Of a DNA stretch of 64,000 bases, positions 1 to 8,107 are shown piece after piece. Within the stretch, counting starts at the first letter, position 1, and every line of letters begins with the position of its first letter. This DNA is from RYN-230 sp963829725. Lineage in GTDB: Bacteria; Actinomycetota; Actinomycetes; Streptosporangiales; Streptosporangiaceae. Under the pieces are notes generated by a model. That model made no database searches, was not told the DNA's origin, and worked only from the letters and a program-made list of their open reading frames with translations. Position numbers and translations under genes: made by a program. Location of the stretch: NCBI GenBank assembly GCA_963829725.1, contig CAWHJW010000019.1, positions 62,001 through 126,000 of the forward strand, in the 5' to 3' direction.

Positions 1-150
1 CACCGCGAGTTCGCCCGGGTCCGGCCGGTCGCGACGTTCTGGAACGGCCTGGGCATCAACGACCAGGAGCAGGGCGCGGCGATATACGTCGCCACCGGCC
101 TCAAGTCCGGCTGGGCGGCCGCCTGGCCCGCCTTCCGGCACTACGACTGA
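1..150 (+). CDS. C-terminal end of an unidentified protein (truncated by window edge)
   Basis: Frame 1 is open from the first base to a TGA at 148-150 and gives 49 residues ending GWAAAWPAFRHYD. The stop overlaps the convergent kinase gene by about 10 bases. The fragment is too short to recognise. The aromatic-rich end and good actinomycete codon use make a real coding end plausible, but its family and function are unknown. Confidence 0.45.
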   Translation, partial: HREFARVRPVATFWNGLGINDQEQGAAIYVATGLKSGWAAAWPAFRHYD

Positions 151-1190
151 CCGCTGACCGAGGCCCGCCGGGCCAGCTGGTCCGCGGCGGCGCGGTCCGG
201 GGCAGCGGCCGTGCCGCCCGGCGCGCCGGTGGACAGCGCGCCGGCCGCGCAGCCCAGCGCGGCCGCCCGGGCCAGGGGCAGGCCGCTGAGCAGGCCGGCG
301 ATCAGGCCGGCGTTGAAGCAGTCCCCCGCGCCGGTGGCGTCAACCGGGGTCACCGGGGCCAGGCTCACCCGCTGCTCCAGCGGCCCGTCCAGGCACAGCG
401 CGCCCCGCTCGCCGAGCTTCACCACCAGCCTGCGGCCGGCCCCGGCCAGCAGCCGGGCCGCGCCGGCCAGGCCCGTCTCCCCGTCCAGGCCCGCCGCACC
501 GGCCGGCCGGAGCGTCCTGGCCAGGCGGAGCGCCTCGGCCTCGTTGGGCAGCAGCACGTCGGCCTGGGCCATCGCGGCGGCCAGGTGCTCATCACCCCAC
601 CGCCCGGACGGGTCCCAGTTGGTGTCCAGCGAGGTGGTGGCGCCCGCCGCCCGGGCCGCCGCCAGCAGGCCGGCCAGGCCAGGGCCGAGTGAGCTCTCGA
701 GCAGGAAGTAGGAGCTGGCGTGCACGTGCCGGGCCCGGGCCAGCAGAGCGCCGGGAACATCGCCGGCGGTCAGCGAGGCCACCGCGCCCAGCGAGGTGAG
801 GATGGCCCGGTCCCCGCCCCGGGACAGCGCCACCGTCATCCCGGTGGGCAGCTGGCCGCGGACGGCCACCGCCGTCACGTCCACCCCTTCGGCGGCCAGC
901 TGGCCCAGCATGAACTCCCCGGCCGGGTCGGCGCCGACCGCGGCGACCAGCGCGACGGACAGCCCGAGCCGGGCCGCGGCGACCGCGGTGATGGCCGCCG
1001 AGCCGCCGATGACCAGGCAGATGTGCGGCACCAGCTTCTCCTGCTGGCCGAAGGCCGGAGTCACGTCCTCGCCGAGCACGAGCACGTCCGGGTTGCAGTC
1101 ACCCAGCACCACCAGGTCCACGGCCCGGCCGGCCGTCGCCCGCGGGTCAGGCGCCCCGGCGCCAGCCGCCCCCGGGTCAGGCGGTGACAA
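141..1190 (-). CDS. PfkB-family carbohydrate kinase (candidate hexosamine kinase)
   Basis: A ribokinase/PfkB-fold sugar kinase of about 349 residues. The N-terminal Gly-rich signature (VIGGSAAITAVAAARLG) and the C-terminal anion hole and catalytic base DATGAGDCFNAG are both visible. It is the last gene of the minus-strand sugar operon. The TTG start used here overlaps the end of the DeoR gene by 14 bases, while a GTG near residue 24 (VDLVVLGD) would give a more typical N-terminus. The substrate is not readable from sequence. In this setting it could phosphorylate galactosamine, galactose or a deoxysugar before the SIS enzyme acts; that is inference. Confidence 0.85.
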   Translation of the reverse strand: MSPPDPGAAGAGAPDPRATAGRAVDLVVLGDCNPDVLVLGEDVTPAFGQQEKLVPHICLVIGGSAAITAVAAARLGLSVALVAAVGADPAGEFMLGQLAAEGVDVTAVAVRGQLPTGMTVALSRGGDRAILTSLGAVASLTAGDVPGALLARARHVHASSYFLLESSLGPGLAGLLAAARAAGATTSLDTNWDPSGRWGDEHLAAAMAQADVLLPNEAEALRLARTLRPAGAAGLDGETGLAGAARLLAGAGRRLVVKLGERGALCLDGPLEQRVSLAPVTPVDATGAGDCFNAGLIAGLLSGLPLARAAALGCAAGALSTGAPGGTAAAPDRAAADQLARRASVSGQS

Positions 1191-1962
1191 TGTCCACCCC
1201 GGCGTCCTCCAGCCGGGTCACCTCCACGGCGGCGATGCCGGTGTCGGTGACCAGGACGTCGATCTCGCCGGTGGTGCAGATCCGGGCGAAGGCCCGGCGG
1301 CCGACCTTGGAGCTGTCCGCGGCCACGATGACCCGGCCGGCCTGCCGGGCCATCAGCCGGTTGATGCTCGCCTCGCCTTCGTGGTGCGCGGTGGCGCCCG
1401 CGACGGCGTCGATGCCGTCCACCCCGAGGATGGCCACGTCGAGGGTGACCTGCTCCAGCACCCCGGTGGCCAGCGGCCCGGTCAGTTCGTAGGACTGCGG
1501 GCGGGCCACCCCGCCGGTCGTCACGATCTTGATGTGCTGCCGGACGGCCAGCTCGGTCGCGATGTTCAGCGCGTTGGTGACCACGGTGACCGCGGGCGAC
1601 GAGGCACCCGAGGCCAGGTCCGGCCGGGTGGCCAGGGCCCGGGCCACCTCGGTCGTGGTGGTGCCGCCGTTCAGCCCGGCGACCTGCCCGGCCAGGACCA
1701 GGCCGGCCGCCACGGCCGCGATGCGCTGCTTCTCGGACGGGTGCCGCTCGGACTTGTAGCGCAGCGGCAGGTCATAGTTGACTCCCTTGGCGACGGCCCC
1801 GCCGCGGATCCGGGTGAGCATCTGCTGCTGGGCCAGCTCGTCGAAGTCCCGCCGGACCGTCGCGGCCGACACGTCCAGCGCCTTGGCGGCGTCCTCCACC
1901 TGGAGCTGGCCCGCCGCGGCCAGCAGCTCCAGCAGCTCATTCCACCGGCGATAACGACTCAC
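1177..1962 (-). CDS. DeoR-family transcriptional regulator of the sugar operon
   Basis: A 261-residue DeoR/GlpR-type repressor. The N-terminal winged helix has the family signature (VEDAAKALDVSAATVRRDF, residues about 21-39). The C-terminal DeoRC sensor domain (LNGGTTTTEVA, TNALNIA) resembles sugar-phosphate isomerases and normally binds a phosphorylated sugar. A GTG start sits behind a GGAGG ribosome site. It overlaps the aldolase upstream by 26 bases and the PfkB kinase downstream by 14, so it is inside the operon it probably controls. The inducer would be expected to be a tagatose or galactosamine phosphate (inference). Confidence 0.93.
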   Translation of the reverse strand: MSRYRRWNELLELLAAAGQLQVEDAAKALDVSAATVRRDFDELAQQQMLTRIRGGAVAKGVNYDLPLRYKSERHPSEKQRIAAVAAGLVLAGQVAGLNGGTTTTEVARALATRPDLASGASSPAVTVVTNALNIATELAVRQHIKIVTTGGVARPQSYELTGPLATGVLEQVTLDVAILGVDGIDAVAGATAHHEGEASINRLMARQAGRVIVAADSSKVGRRAFARICTTGEIDVLVTDTGIAAVEVTRLEDAGVDIVTA

Positions 1963-2869
1963 CGGCGCCTCCTGCCCGCACGGCCGGACTCCCCGGCCCG
2001 TCCCGCAGGCCGGCCGGCTCCTCCGGCTCCGGCGGCCCGGCGCTGATCACGCGGAGCAGCCGGGCCACCTCGGGGGCGATCGCATCCCGCCCCGCCGAAC
2101 CGTACCTCCTAGGATCGACCATTGCCGCATCGCCGCCCAGGCAATGGCGGACCGCGGCGGTGAAGACCTTGTTCAGCTGGGTGGCGACATTGATTTTCGT
2201 CATCCCGGCGCCGATCGCCGCGGCCAGGTCGCCGTCCGGCACGCCGGACGAGCCGTGCAGCACCAGCGGGACGCTGACCGCCCGGCGGATCCGGGCGATC
2301 AGCCCGAGATCCAGGACCGCGTCCCGGATCAGCATGGCGTGCGAGCTGCCCACCGCGACCGCGAGCGCGTCCACGCCGGTGGCCGCGACATAGCCGGCCG
2401 CCTCGTCCGGATCGGTGCGGGCGCGCGGTGAATGCACGCCATTCTTGCCGCCGATCTCGCCGAGTTCCGCCTCCACCCACAACCCGCGCTGATGGCACCA
2501 GGCCGCCACGGCCTCGGTGGCCCCGACATTCGCCGCATACGGCAGCGCCGAGGCGTCATACATGGCGGACCCGAGGCCGAGCCGGGCGGCCGCCTGGACC
2601 AGGTCCACGGTGGTCGCATGGTCCAGGTGCACCGCGACCGGCACCCCGGCGGACCGCGCGATGGACAGGCAGGCGCCGGCGATGGGCTCCAGCGCACCAT
2701 GGTAGGCGACGCAGTTCTCGCTGATCTGCAGGACCACCGGCGTCCCGGCGTCCTCCGCCCCGGCGACGATCGCCTCGGCATGCTCGATGCCGATGACGTT
2801 GAACGCGCCGACCCCGCGCCCGGCCGCCCGGGCCGGCCCGATGATCTCTCCCATGGCCGACAGCGGCAT
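1937..2869 (-). CDS. Class II (zinc) ketose-bisphosphate aldolase, tagatose/fructose type
   Basis: About 310 residues starting MPLSAMGEII. The class II aldolase signature HLDHATT carries the zinc-binding His and catalytic Asp. Further zinc/phosphate positions are GSSHAM and HGSSGVPDGDL, and the family end motif GMTKINVATQLN is present. It resembles KbaY/GatY/AgaY-type enzymes that split tagatose-1,6-bisphosphate into DHAP and glyceraldehyde-3-P. The ATG overlaps the stop of the upstream kinase as TGATG, indicating translational coupling. The reading frame stays open far upstream, but the coupled ATG and the start of homology decide the start. A Pro/Gly-rich tail of about 30 residues follows the core. 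Confidence 0.9.
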   Translation of the reverse strand: MPLSAMGEIIGPARAAGRGVGAFNVIGIEHAEAIVAGAEDAGTPVVLQISENCVAYHGALEPIAGACLSIARSAGVPVAVHLDHATTVDLVQAAARLGLGSAMYDASALPYAANVGATEAVAAWCHQRGLWVEAELGEIGGKNGVHSPRARTDPDEAAGYVAATGVDALAVAVGSSHAMLIRDAVLDLGLIARIRRAVSVPLVLHGSSGVPDGDLAAAIGAGMTKINVATQLNKVFTAAVRHCLGGDAAMVDPRRYGSAGRDAIAPEVARLLRVISAGPPEPEEPAGLRDGPGSPAVRAGGAGESLSPVE

Positions 2870-3822
2870 CAGCGGGCCTCCTCCGGCTGCACGGTCACCG
2901 CGGCCAGCGCGCTGGCGTAGTGCTCGTGGCTGAACTCCCCGGCCACCGGCGCCGCGGCGGTCGCCGTGCCGAGGGCCACCGCGTGCCGCAGCCGCTCGTC
3001 CCACGGGCGGCCGAGGACCAGCCCGTGCGCCAGCCCGGCGGCCACCGCGTCGCCGGCCCCGGTCGGGTTCCCGGTCACCGCGGCGGCCGGCCGTGCCTGC
3101 CAGTTGCCGTCCTCGGTCGCGGCCAGCAGGCCTTCGGCGCCCAGCGAGGCCACCACCGCCTGCGCGCCGGCCGCCCGGAGCCGGTGGGCGGCGTCCGCCA
3201 CCGCCCGCCGGTCGGCGCCCCCGCCCTGGGACAGCGGCCGGCCGGCCAGCGCCTCCAGCTCGGCCAGGTTCGGCTTCACGATGGCTGGCCCCGCGGCCGC
3301 CCCGGCCAGCAGCGCCTCGCCGTGCGTGTCCAGCACCGCGGGCACGCCGGCCGCGGTGGCCAGCTCGATCAGGGTGGCGTAACTGCCCGCGGGCAGCCCC
3401 GGCGGCAGGCTGCCGGACAGCACCACGGCCGCGCACCCGCGCAGGGCCTCCTGATACATAACGGCAAACTCCGCGAACTCCCCCGCGCCGGTCCTCGGAC
3501 CTGGCTCGCTGAACAAGGCGGTGCCACCACTCCGCCCGTCCACGACGGTGAAGGTCCGGCGGGTCTCGCCGCTGACCGGGGTGAAGGCGGCGGGCACCCC
3601 CAGCTCGCTGAGCGCCGCGCCGACCCCGTCGCCGGTGACCCCGCCGGCCAGCCCCATGACCAGCACCTGCGCCCCGAGGGCATGCAGCGTGCGGGCCACG
3701 TTCAGCCCCTTGCCGCCGGGACGAGCGTGAACCGCACTGGGCCGGTTCACGCCCGCCCAGTCCACGGCGGGCACCTGGTGGGTGATGTCCAGGGCCGGGT
3801 TGAGGCAGACAACGATGATCAT
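2869..3822 (-). CDS. 1-phosphofructokinase / tagatose-6-phosphate kinase (PfkB family)
   Basis: A 317-residue kinase of the FruK/LacC/PfkB-2 subgroup. It begins MIIVVCLNPALDITHQV, carries the substrate motif PGGKGLNVARTL and ends with the catalytic anion hole NPTGAGDAVAAG. The family phosphorylates fructose-1-P or tagatose-6-P to the bisphosphate. Its coupling to a class II aldolase and to a SIS-domain isomerase 11 bases upstream fits tagatose-6-P better than fructose-1-P, because no PTS gene is present. The ATG at 3822 was chosen because homology begins exactly there. Confidence 0.88.
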   Translation of the reverse strand: MIIVVCLNPALDITHQVPAVDWAGVNRPSAVHARPGGKGLNVARTLHALGAQVLVMGLAGGVTGDGVGAALSELGVPAAFTPVSGETRRTFTVVDGRSGGTALFSEPGPRTGAGEFAEFAVMYQEALRGCAAVVLSGSLPPGLPAGSYATLIELATAAGVPAVLDTHGEALLAGAAAGPAIVKPNLAELEALAGRPLSQGGGADRRAVADAAHRLRAAGAQAVVASLGAEGLLAATEDGNWQARPAAAVTGNPTGAGDAVAAGLAHGLVLGRPWDERLRHAVALGTATAAAPVAGEFSHEHYASALAAVTVQPEEAR

Positions 3823-3833
3823 GGTGGCTGGGC

Positions 3834-4757
3834 TCAGCGGGGGGCCAGGATGACCGAGCGGGCCAGGTTCCGCGGCCGGTCCGGGTCCAGGCCCCGGTCC
3901 CGGGCCAGGGCCACCGCCACCCGCTGCACCCGGACTAGTTCCGCGAGCGGGTCCTCGGCGCTGAACCACGCGGTGCCGCCGGCCGCGGCGATCTCGAGGT
4001 CCAGCCCGTCCGGCGGGGTCCCGAACAGCCACACGATGCTGCCGGCGCCGGTCACCGCGACCGGGCCGTGCCGGTATTCCATGGCCGGATAGGACTCCGT
4101 CCACATGCCGGCCGCCTCGCGCAGCTTGAGCGCGGCCTCCTGGGCCAGGCCATAGGTCCAGCCGGTGCCCAGGAAGGTGAACTGGCGGGCGGTCAGTATC
4201 TCCGGCGGCAGCGGCGCAGCCAGCGCCCGCTGCGCCGCGGCTATGGCGGGCTCGATGTCCTCGCCCAGGTGGGTGCGGAGCAGGGCCAGCTCGGTGGTGG
4301 CGAAGCGGGTCTGCACCACCGACTCCTCGTCCGCGAAACCCAGGTCGATGACGGCGTCAGCGGCCTGCGCCGCCGGGGTCCCGGCGACCGTGAGCGCGAC
4401 CGTGGGCACCGTGCCGCGCAGCCGGTCCAGCAGCTGGAGGATCTCGGTGGTGGTGCCGGACCGGGTCAGCAGCAGGACCCGGTCGTAGCGCCGCCCTGGT
4501 GGCATCTCGGAGGCGGCGAAGGCGTCGGTCTCCCCGTGCCCGGCGGCTTCCCGGGCCGCCGCGTACGACTGCGCCATGAACCACGAGGTGCCGCAGCCGG
4601 CCACCGCGACCCGCTCACCGCGAGCCGGCAGGGCCGCCGCGACCTCCGCGGCCAGCCCGGCGGCCCGGCGCCAGCAGGCAGGCTGCGACGCCACTTCCCG
4701 CTCCGTCCAGCCGCCCGCGGCCAGTTCCTGCTGCATCGCCGGGGCCTCCTCGCCCAT
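3834..4757 (-). CDS. SIS-domain sugar-phosphate isomerase/deaminase (AgaS/GlmS-like)
   Basis: About 307 residues with two SIS domains. The first is at roughly residues 45-165 (VAGCGTSWFMAQSYAAA, LLLTRSGTTTEILQLL). The second is at roughly 190-300 (FLGTGWTYGLAQEAALKLREA, with the family Glu-His region YPAMEYRHGP). Such proteins isomerise or deaminate aminosugar 6-phosphates; AgaS turns galactosamine-6-P into tagatose-6-P plus ammonia. It lacks a glutaminase domain, so it is not GlmS. The ATG follows GAGGAG by six bases. Its place just before a tagatose-6-P-kinase-like gene supports a deaminase role, but exact specificity is inferred. Confidence 0.85.
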   Translation of the reverse strand: MGEEAPAMQQELAAGGWTEREVASQPACWRRAAGLAAEVAAALPARGERVAVAGCGTSWFMAQSYAAAREAAGHGETDAFAASEMPPGRRYDRVLLLTRSGTTTEILQLLDRLRGTVPTVALTVAGTPAAQAADAVIDLGFADEESVVQTRFATTELALLRTHLGEDIEPAIAAAQRALAAPLPPEILTARQFTFLGTGWTYGLAQEAALKLREAAGMWTESYPAMEYRHGPVAVTGAGSIVWLFGTPPDGLDLEIAAAGGTAWFSAEDPLAELVRVQRVAVALARDRGLDPDRPRNLARSVILAPR

Positions 4758-4818
4758 CAACACTCCTCTGTCTTCAAGTGAAGGCCAGCTTTCTTCTGGT
4801 CAAGGCCAGCCCTGCGTC

Positions 4819-5736
4819 TCATGTCCCGGCCAGCCCCGTGGCGGCGACCGACCGGATGAAGTAGCGCTGGGCCAGGAAGAAGATGGCCAGCATCGGGACC
4901 AGGCTCATCACGTTGGCCGCCATCAGCAGGGTCCACTCCGTGGCGTGCGCCCCCTGGAAGGTGGCCAGGCCCAGCGGCAGCGTCATCTGGTTGGTGGACG
5001 TGATCGCGATCAGCGGCCACAGGAAGTTGTTCCAGGAATCCAGGAACGTCAGCGCGGCCAGTGTGGCCAGCGCCGGGGCGGCCAGCGGCAGCACGATCTT
5101 GATCAGTACGGTGAGCCGGCTGGCCCCGTCCACCCGGGCTGACTCCTCGTACTCCAGCGGCAGGGTCCGGAAGAACTGGCGCAGGAAGAAGATGCCGAAC
5201 GCGGTGGCCGCGTTGGGCAGGATGAGCGCGCCGATGTGGTCGATCCCCACCGCGGCCAGCACGTGCACGCCCAGCCACTTGGTGATGATGAACTGCGGGA
5301 TCATCGTGACCTGGAACGGCACCATGAGCGTGGCCATGATCACGGCGAACAGGGCGGTCCGGCCGAGGAAGCGGAACCGGGCGAACGCGTACCCGGCCAG
5401 CGAGCACAGCACCAGGTTGCACAGCACGGTTGCCGCCGCGACCACGGCGCTGTTGATGAAGAAATGGCCGAACGGCGCGCTGTTCAGCGCGTCCGGGTAG
5501 TTAGCGAAACGCAGCTTGTGCGGGATGAGCACCGGCGGGAAGTGCAGCGCCTCGGACGGGGTCTCCAGCGAGGTGACCAGCAGCCAGTAGAACGGGAAGA
5601 TCAGGATCAGCGTCACCGGGACCAGGATCAGGTGCCACGGGCTGAACGGCAGCCTGCGCCGGCGGCGGGCGGGGGGGACGCCGCCGCGGGCGGAGGACGA
5701 GATCCCGCTGCGGGCGGGCGCCGAGGTCGCGCTCAT
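4819..5736 (-). CDS. ABC sugar transporter permease (MalG type)
   Basis: A 305-residue integral membrane protein with six predicted helices, starting at PFSPWHLILVPVTLILIFPF. The cytoplasmic EAA loop that contacts the ATPase is clear (EYEESARVDGASRLTVLIKIVLPLAAPALATL). The start overlaps the stop of the other permease as ATGA. As usual for actinomycete CUT1 systems, no ATPase gene is linked; a shared MsiK-type ATPase elsewhere is expected. Confidence 0.93.
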   Translation of the reverse strand: MSATSAPARSGISSSARGGVPPARRRRRLPFSPWHLILVPVTLILIFPFYWLLVTSLETPSEALHFPPVLIPHKLRFANYPDALNSAPFGHFFINSAVVAAATVLCNLVLCSLAGYAFARFRFLGRTALFAVIMATLMVPFQVTMIPQFIITKWLGVHVLAAVGIDHIGALILPNAATAFGIFFLRQFFRTLPLEYEESARVDGASRLTVLIKIVLPLAAPALATLAALTFLDSWNNFLWPLIAITSTNQMTLPLGLATFQGAHATEWTLLMAANVMSLVPMLAIFFLAQRYFIRSVAATGLAGT

Positions 5737-6698
5737 GAGCGGTAGTGGGTGAATCGCCGGCCGACCCGGAACTGGATCGCGGTGACCACGAGGATGATGA
5801 CGAACAGGAAATAAGCGATGGCCGACGCGTAGCCGAAGTTGAAGGCCTGGAAGGCCTGGTAGTAGAGGTAGTAGACGAGGACCGTGGTGGCGTTGAGCGG
5901 GCCGCCCTGGGTGCTCAGGTACACCTCGTCGAACAGCTGCAGCGCGTTGATGGTCAGCCACACGGCCAGGAACAGCGAGGCCGGGCTGAGCAGCGGGAGC
6001 GTGACCCGGCGGAACGTCCGCCACGGGGTGCACCCGTCGATGGAGGCCGCCTCCAGCAGCGCCGCCGGGACGCCCTGCAGTGCGGCCAGGTAGATGACGA
6101 CCGAGAACCCGGTCCAGCCCCAGATCGTCATGATCACGATCACGTACAGCGCCTGGGACGGCGAGTTGAGGAACTGCTGCGGCGGCACGCCGGCCAGGCT
6201 GAGGAAGTAGTTGACGATCCCGTAGGAGGGGTCGAACAGCCAGATGAAGACGATCGCCTCGCTGATCGTGGAGATGGCCATCGTCGCGTAGGCCGCGGTC
6301 CGGTAGAACGAGATAAAGCGGATCTTCCGGTTCATGGCCACGGCCAGGAACAGCCCGACGATCATCGTCCCGGGCACGAACAGCGCGGTGTAGACCAGCG
6401 TGTGCTGGATGGCCTGGCCCACGATCGGGTCGTGCACCATCTGCCGGTAGTTCTTCAGCCCCACGAACGGCGTGCTCGGCGTGAGCAGGTTGGACCGCTG
6501 GAAGGACATGATCGCCGACCAGACGATCGGCACCGCGCCGAACACCACGATGATCGCGACCCCGGGGGTGACGAACGCCCACCCGGCGAACTGCTCGGAG
6601 CCCGTCACCCGCCGTCGTGCCGCGCCGGCCCCGCCGGGACGCCGGGGCCGGCCCGGCCCGCGACGCCTGCGGCGGAGCAGGATTCCAGAGGCGGCCAC
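5733..6698 (-). CDS. ABC sugar transporter permease (MalF type)
   Basis: A 321-residue membrane protein with a short Arg-rich cytoplasmic N-terminus followed by helices beginning AGWAFVTPGVAIIVVFGAVP. The EAA motif (LEAASIDGCTPWRTFRRVTLP) is that of a CUT1 family permease. It sits between the binding-protein gene, whose stop is at 6700, and the second permease, which it overlaps by four bases. It would form the import channel heterodimer with that second permease. Confidence 0.93.
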   Translation of the reverse strand: MAASGILLRRRRRGPGRPRRPGGAGAARRRVTGSEQFAGWAFVTPGVAIIVVFGAVPIVWSAIMSFQRSNLLTPSTPFVGLKNYRQMVHDPIVGQAIQHTLVYTALFVPGTMIVGLFLAVAMNRKIRFISFYRTAAYATMAISTISEAIVFIWLFDPSYGIVNYFLSLAGVPPQQFLNSPSQALYVIVIMTIWGWTGFSVVIYLAALQGVPAALLEAASIDGCTPWRTFRRVTLPLLSPASLFLAVWLTINALQLFDEVYLSTQGGPLNATTVLVYYLYYQAFQAFNFGYASAIAYFLFVIILVVTAIQFRVGRRFTHYRS

Positions 6699-6699
6699 G

Positions 6700-8007
6700 T
6701 CAGCCGGCGGCCAGGATCTGGTTGACCTGCTGCGCCGCGGAACTCAGCGCCGCCTGCGGCTGGCTCTTGCCCAGCAGCACCGAGATGACCATGTTGGCGA
6801 GGACCGTGGAGATCTTCGGGTACGCCGGGATCTGCGGCCGGGACTGCTTGACGTTGGCCAGGTTGGCCACGAACGCGCTCACCCCGGGCAGCGCGGTGTC
6901 CATCTGCGCGCTGAAACCCGCCGCGTTGCCCGCGGACTGCCGGGTCGGCAGGTCGCCGGTTTTCAGCGACCAGTACTTCACCTGGGCGGGCGCGGTGAGC
7001 CACAGGATGAACTTCTCCGCGGCCGACACCCGGGTGGCGCCGTTGTTGAACAGCACCCAGTTGTCCGGGCCGGAGATGGTCTGGTGGCCGGCGGACGAGC
7101 CCGGGTAGGACGGCATGACCTGGACGCCGTAGTGGACGTTGGGGAACGCGGACAGGTCCCACGGCCCGGTGACCAGCATCCCGACCTTGCCGGAGTTGAA
7201 CAGGTTCGCGTACGCGTTGTCGGTCGGATCCAGGTACATGGACTTGTCCGTGACGGCCATGGCCCGCAGCGTGCTGAGGGACTGCAGCCCGGCCGCCGAG
7301 TCGAACGCGGCCTTCTTGTTGTCGGCGGTCAGAATCTGGCCGCCGGCCTCCCACAGCAGCGCCTCCCAGTGCCACACCGAGTCCTCGGACGCCGGGGTCA
7401 CGTACGCGGTGCCGAACTGCTTGCTGGCCGGGTCGGTCAGCTTCTTGGCGTCGGCCACGAACTGCGACCAGGTCCAGCCCGGGCCGGGCGGCGTGAGGTG
7501 CGCCTTCGCGAACAGCGCCTTGTTGTAGACCACGGCCAGGTTGTCCACCAGCGCCGGGATGCCGATCACCTTGCCGTTGACCGTGGCCACGTCACGCTCG
7601 CCCACCCAGAAGTCGCCCCAGTTGACGCCGGGCCGCTGGACCACCTTGGTCAGATTCACCACCTGCGGGATCTGCGCGACGTTGGGCGCCCACGACCCGT
7701 ACAGGTAGGCGATGTCGGGCGGGCTGCCGCCGCGCACCGCGGTGAGCACCTTCTGCAGCGTGTTGTCGTTGTTCACGAACAGGCTGCTGACCTTCACCCC
7801 TGGGTGCTGGTCCTGGTACTCGGTCACCAGGTGCGCGAACGTCTTGGCCTCGGCCCCGGTCCAGCCCTCCCAGATCTGGACCGTGGTCCCCCCGCCGGCT
7901 CCGCCGCCGCTGGTGCTGTCGGTCCCGCAGGCGGCCAGGCCGAGGGCGGCCACCGTCACCGCGGCGAGCGGGCCTGCCAGCGTGATCCGCAGCCGATGCT
8001 TTGCCAT
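6700..8007 (-). CDS. Sugar-binding lipoprotein of an ABC transporter (CUT1 family)
   Basis: About 435 residues. The start MAKHRLRITLAGPLAAV leads into a lipoprotein signal with lipobox LGLAAC, then a Gly/Ser linker and a family 1 extracellular solute-binding fold (VQIWEGWTGAEAK near the N-terminus, the typical DIAYLYGS region and a C-terminal FILWLTAPAQVKYWS). An ATG nine codons upstream is possible, but it would place an apparent operator inside the gene, so 8007 is preferred. It is first in the minus-strand operon and should decide which oligosaccharide is imported. Confidence 0.92.
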   Translation of the reverse strand: MAKHRLRITLAGPLAAVTVAALGLAACGTDSTSGGGAGGGTTVQIWEGWTGAEAKTFAHLVTEYQDQHPGVKVSSLFVNNDNTLQKVLTAVRGGSPPDIAYLYGSWAPNVAQIPQVVNLTKVVQRPGVNWGDFWVGERDVATVNGKVIGIPALVDNLAVVYNKALFAKAHLTPPGPGWTWSQFVADAKKLTDPASKQFGTAYVTPASEDSVWHWEALLWEAGGQILTADNKKAAFDSAAGLQSLSTLRAMAVTDKSMYLDPTDNAYANLFNSGKVGMLVTGPWDLSAFPNVHYGVQVMPSYPGSSAGHQTISGPDNWVLFNNGATRVSAAEKFILWLTAPAQVKYWSLKTGDLPTRQSAGNAAGFSAQMDTALPGVSAFVANLANVKQSRPQIPAYPKISTVLANMVISVLLGKSQPQAALSSAAQQVNQILAAG

Positions 8008-8107
8008 CGTGCTCACCGCCCAGAGATGATGCAAGTCATCCAGAAGTGCTCAGCATTGTGCAGTCTGTCCGGGTATGGATGCAAGATCTTGCGCGAAACT
8101 ATCCCCA
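8008..8107. promoter_or_regulatory. Divergent promoter region with paired GATGCAAG operator candidates
   Basis: The gap between the transporter operon and the GH4 gene contains GATGCAAG twice, at 8028-8035 and 8078-8085, exactly 50 bases apart. Each copy is inside a palindrome: GATGA(6 nt)TCATC at 8025-8040, and the perfect 12-mer GCAAGATCTTGC at 8081-8092. Two spaced sites between divergent catabolic genes suit a DeoR-type repressor. No -10/-35 pair was assigned with confidence. Confidence 0.5.

Noticed and set aside
1937..3436. A 499-codon version of the aldolase
   Set aside because: The first 189 codons are out-of-frame shadow of the upstream kinase; the coupled ATG at 2869 is the start.
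4357..4584. Small ORF inside the SIS gene on the same strand
   Set aside because: Out-of-frame Arg/Pro-rich shadow; the SIS frame is continuous.
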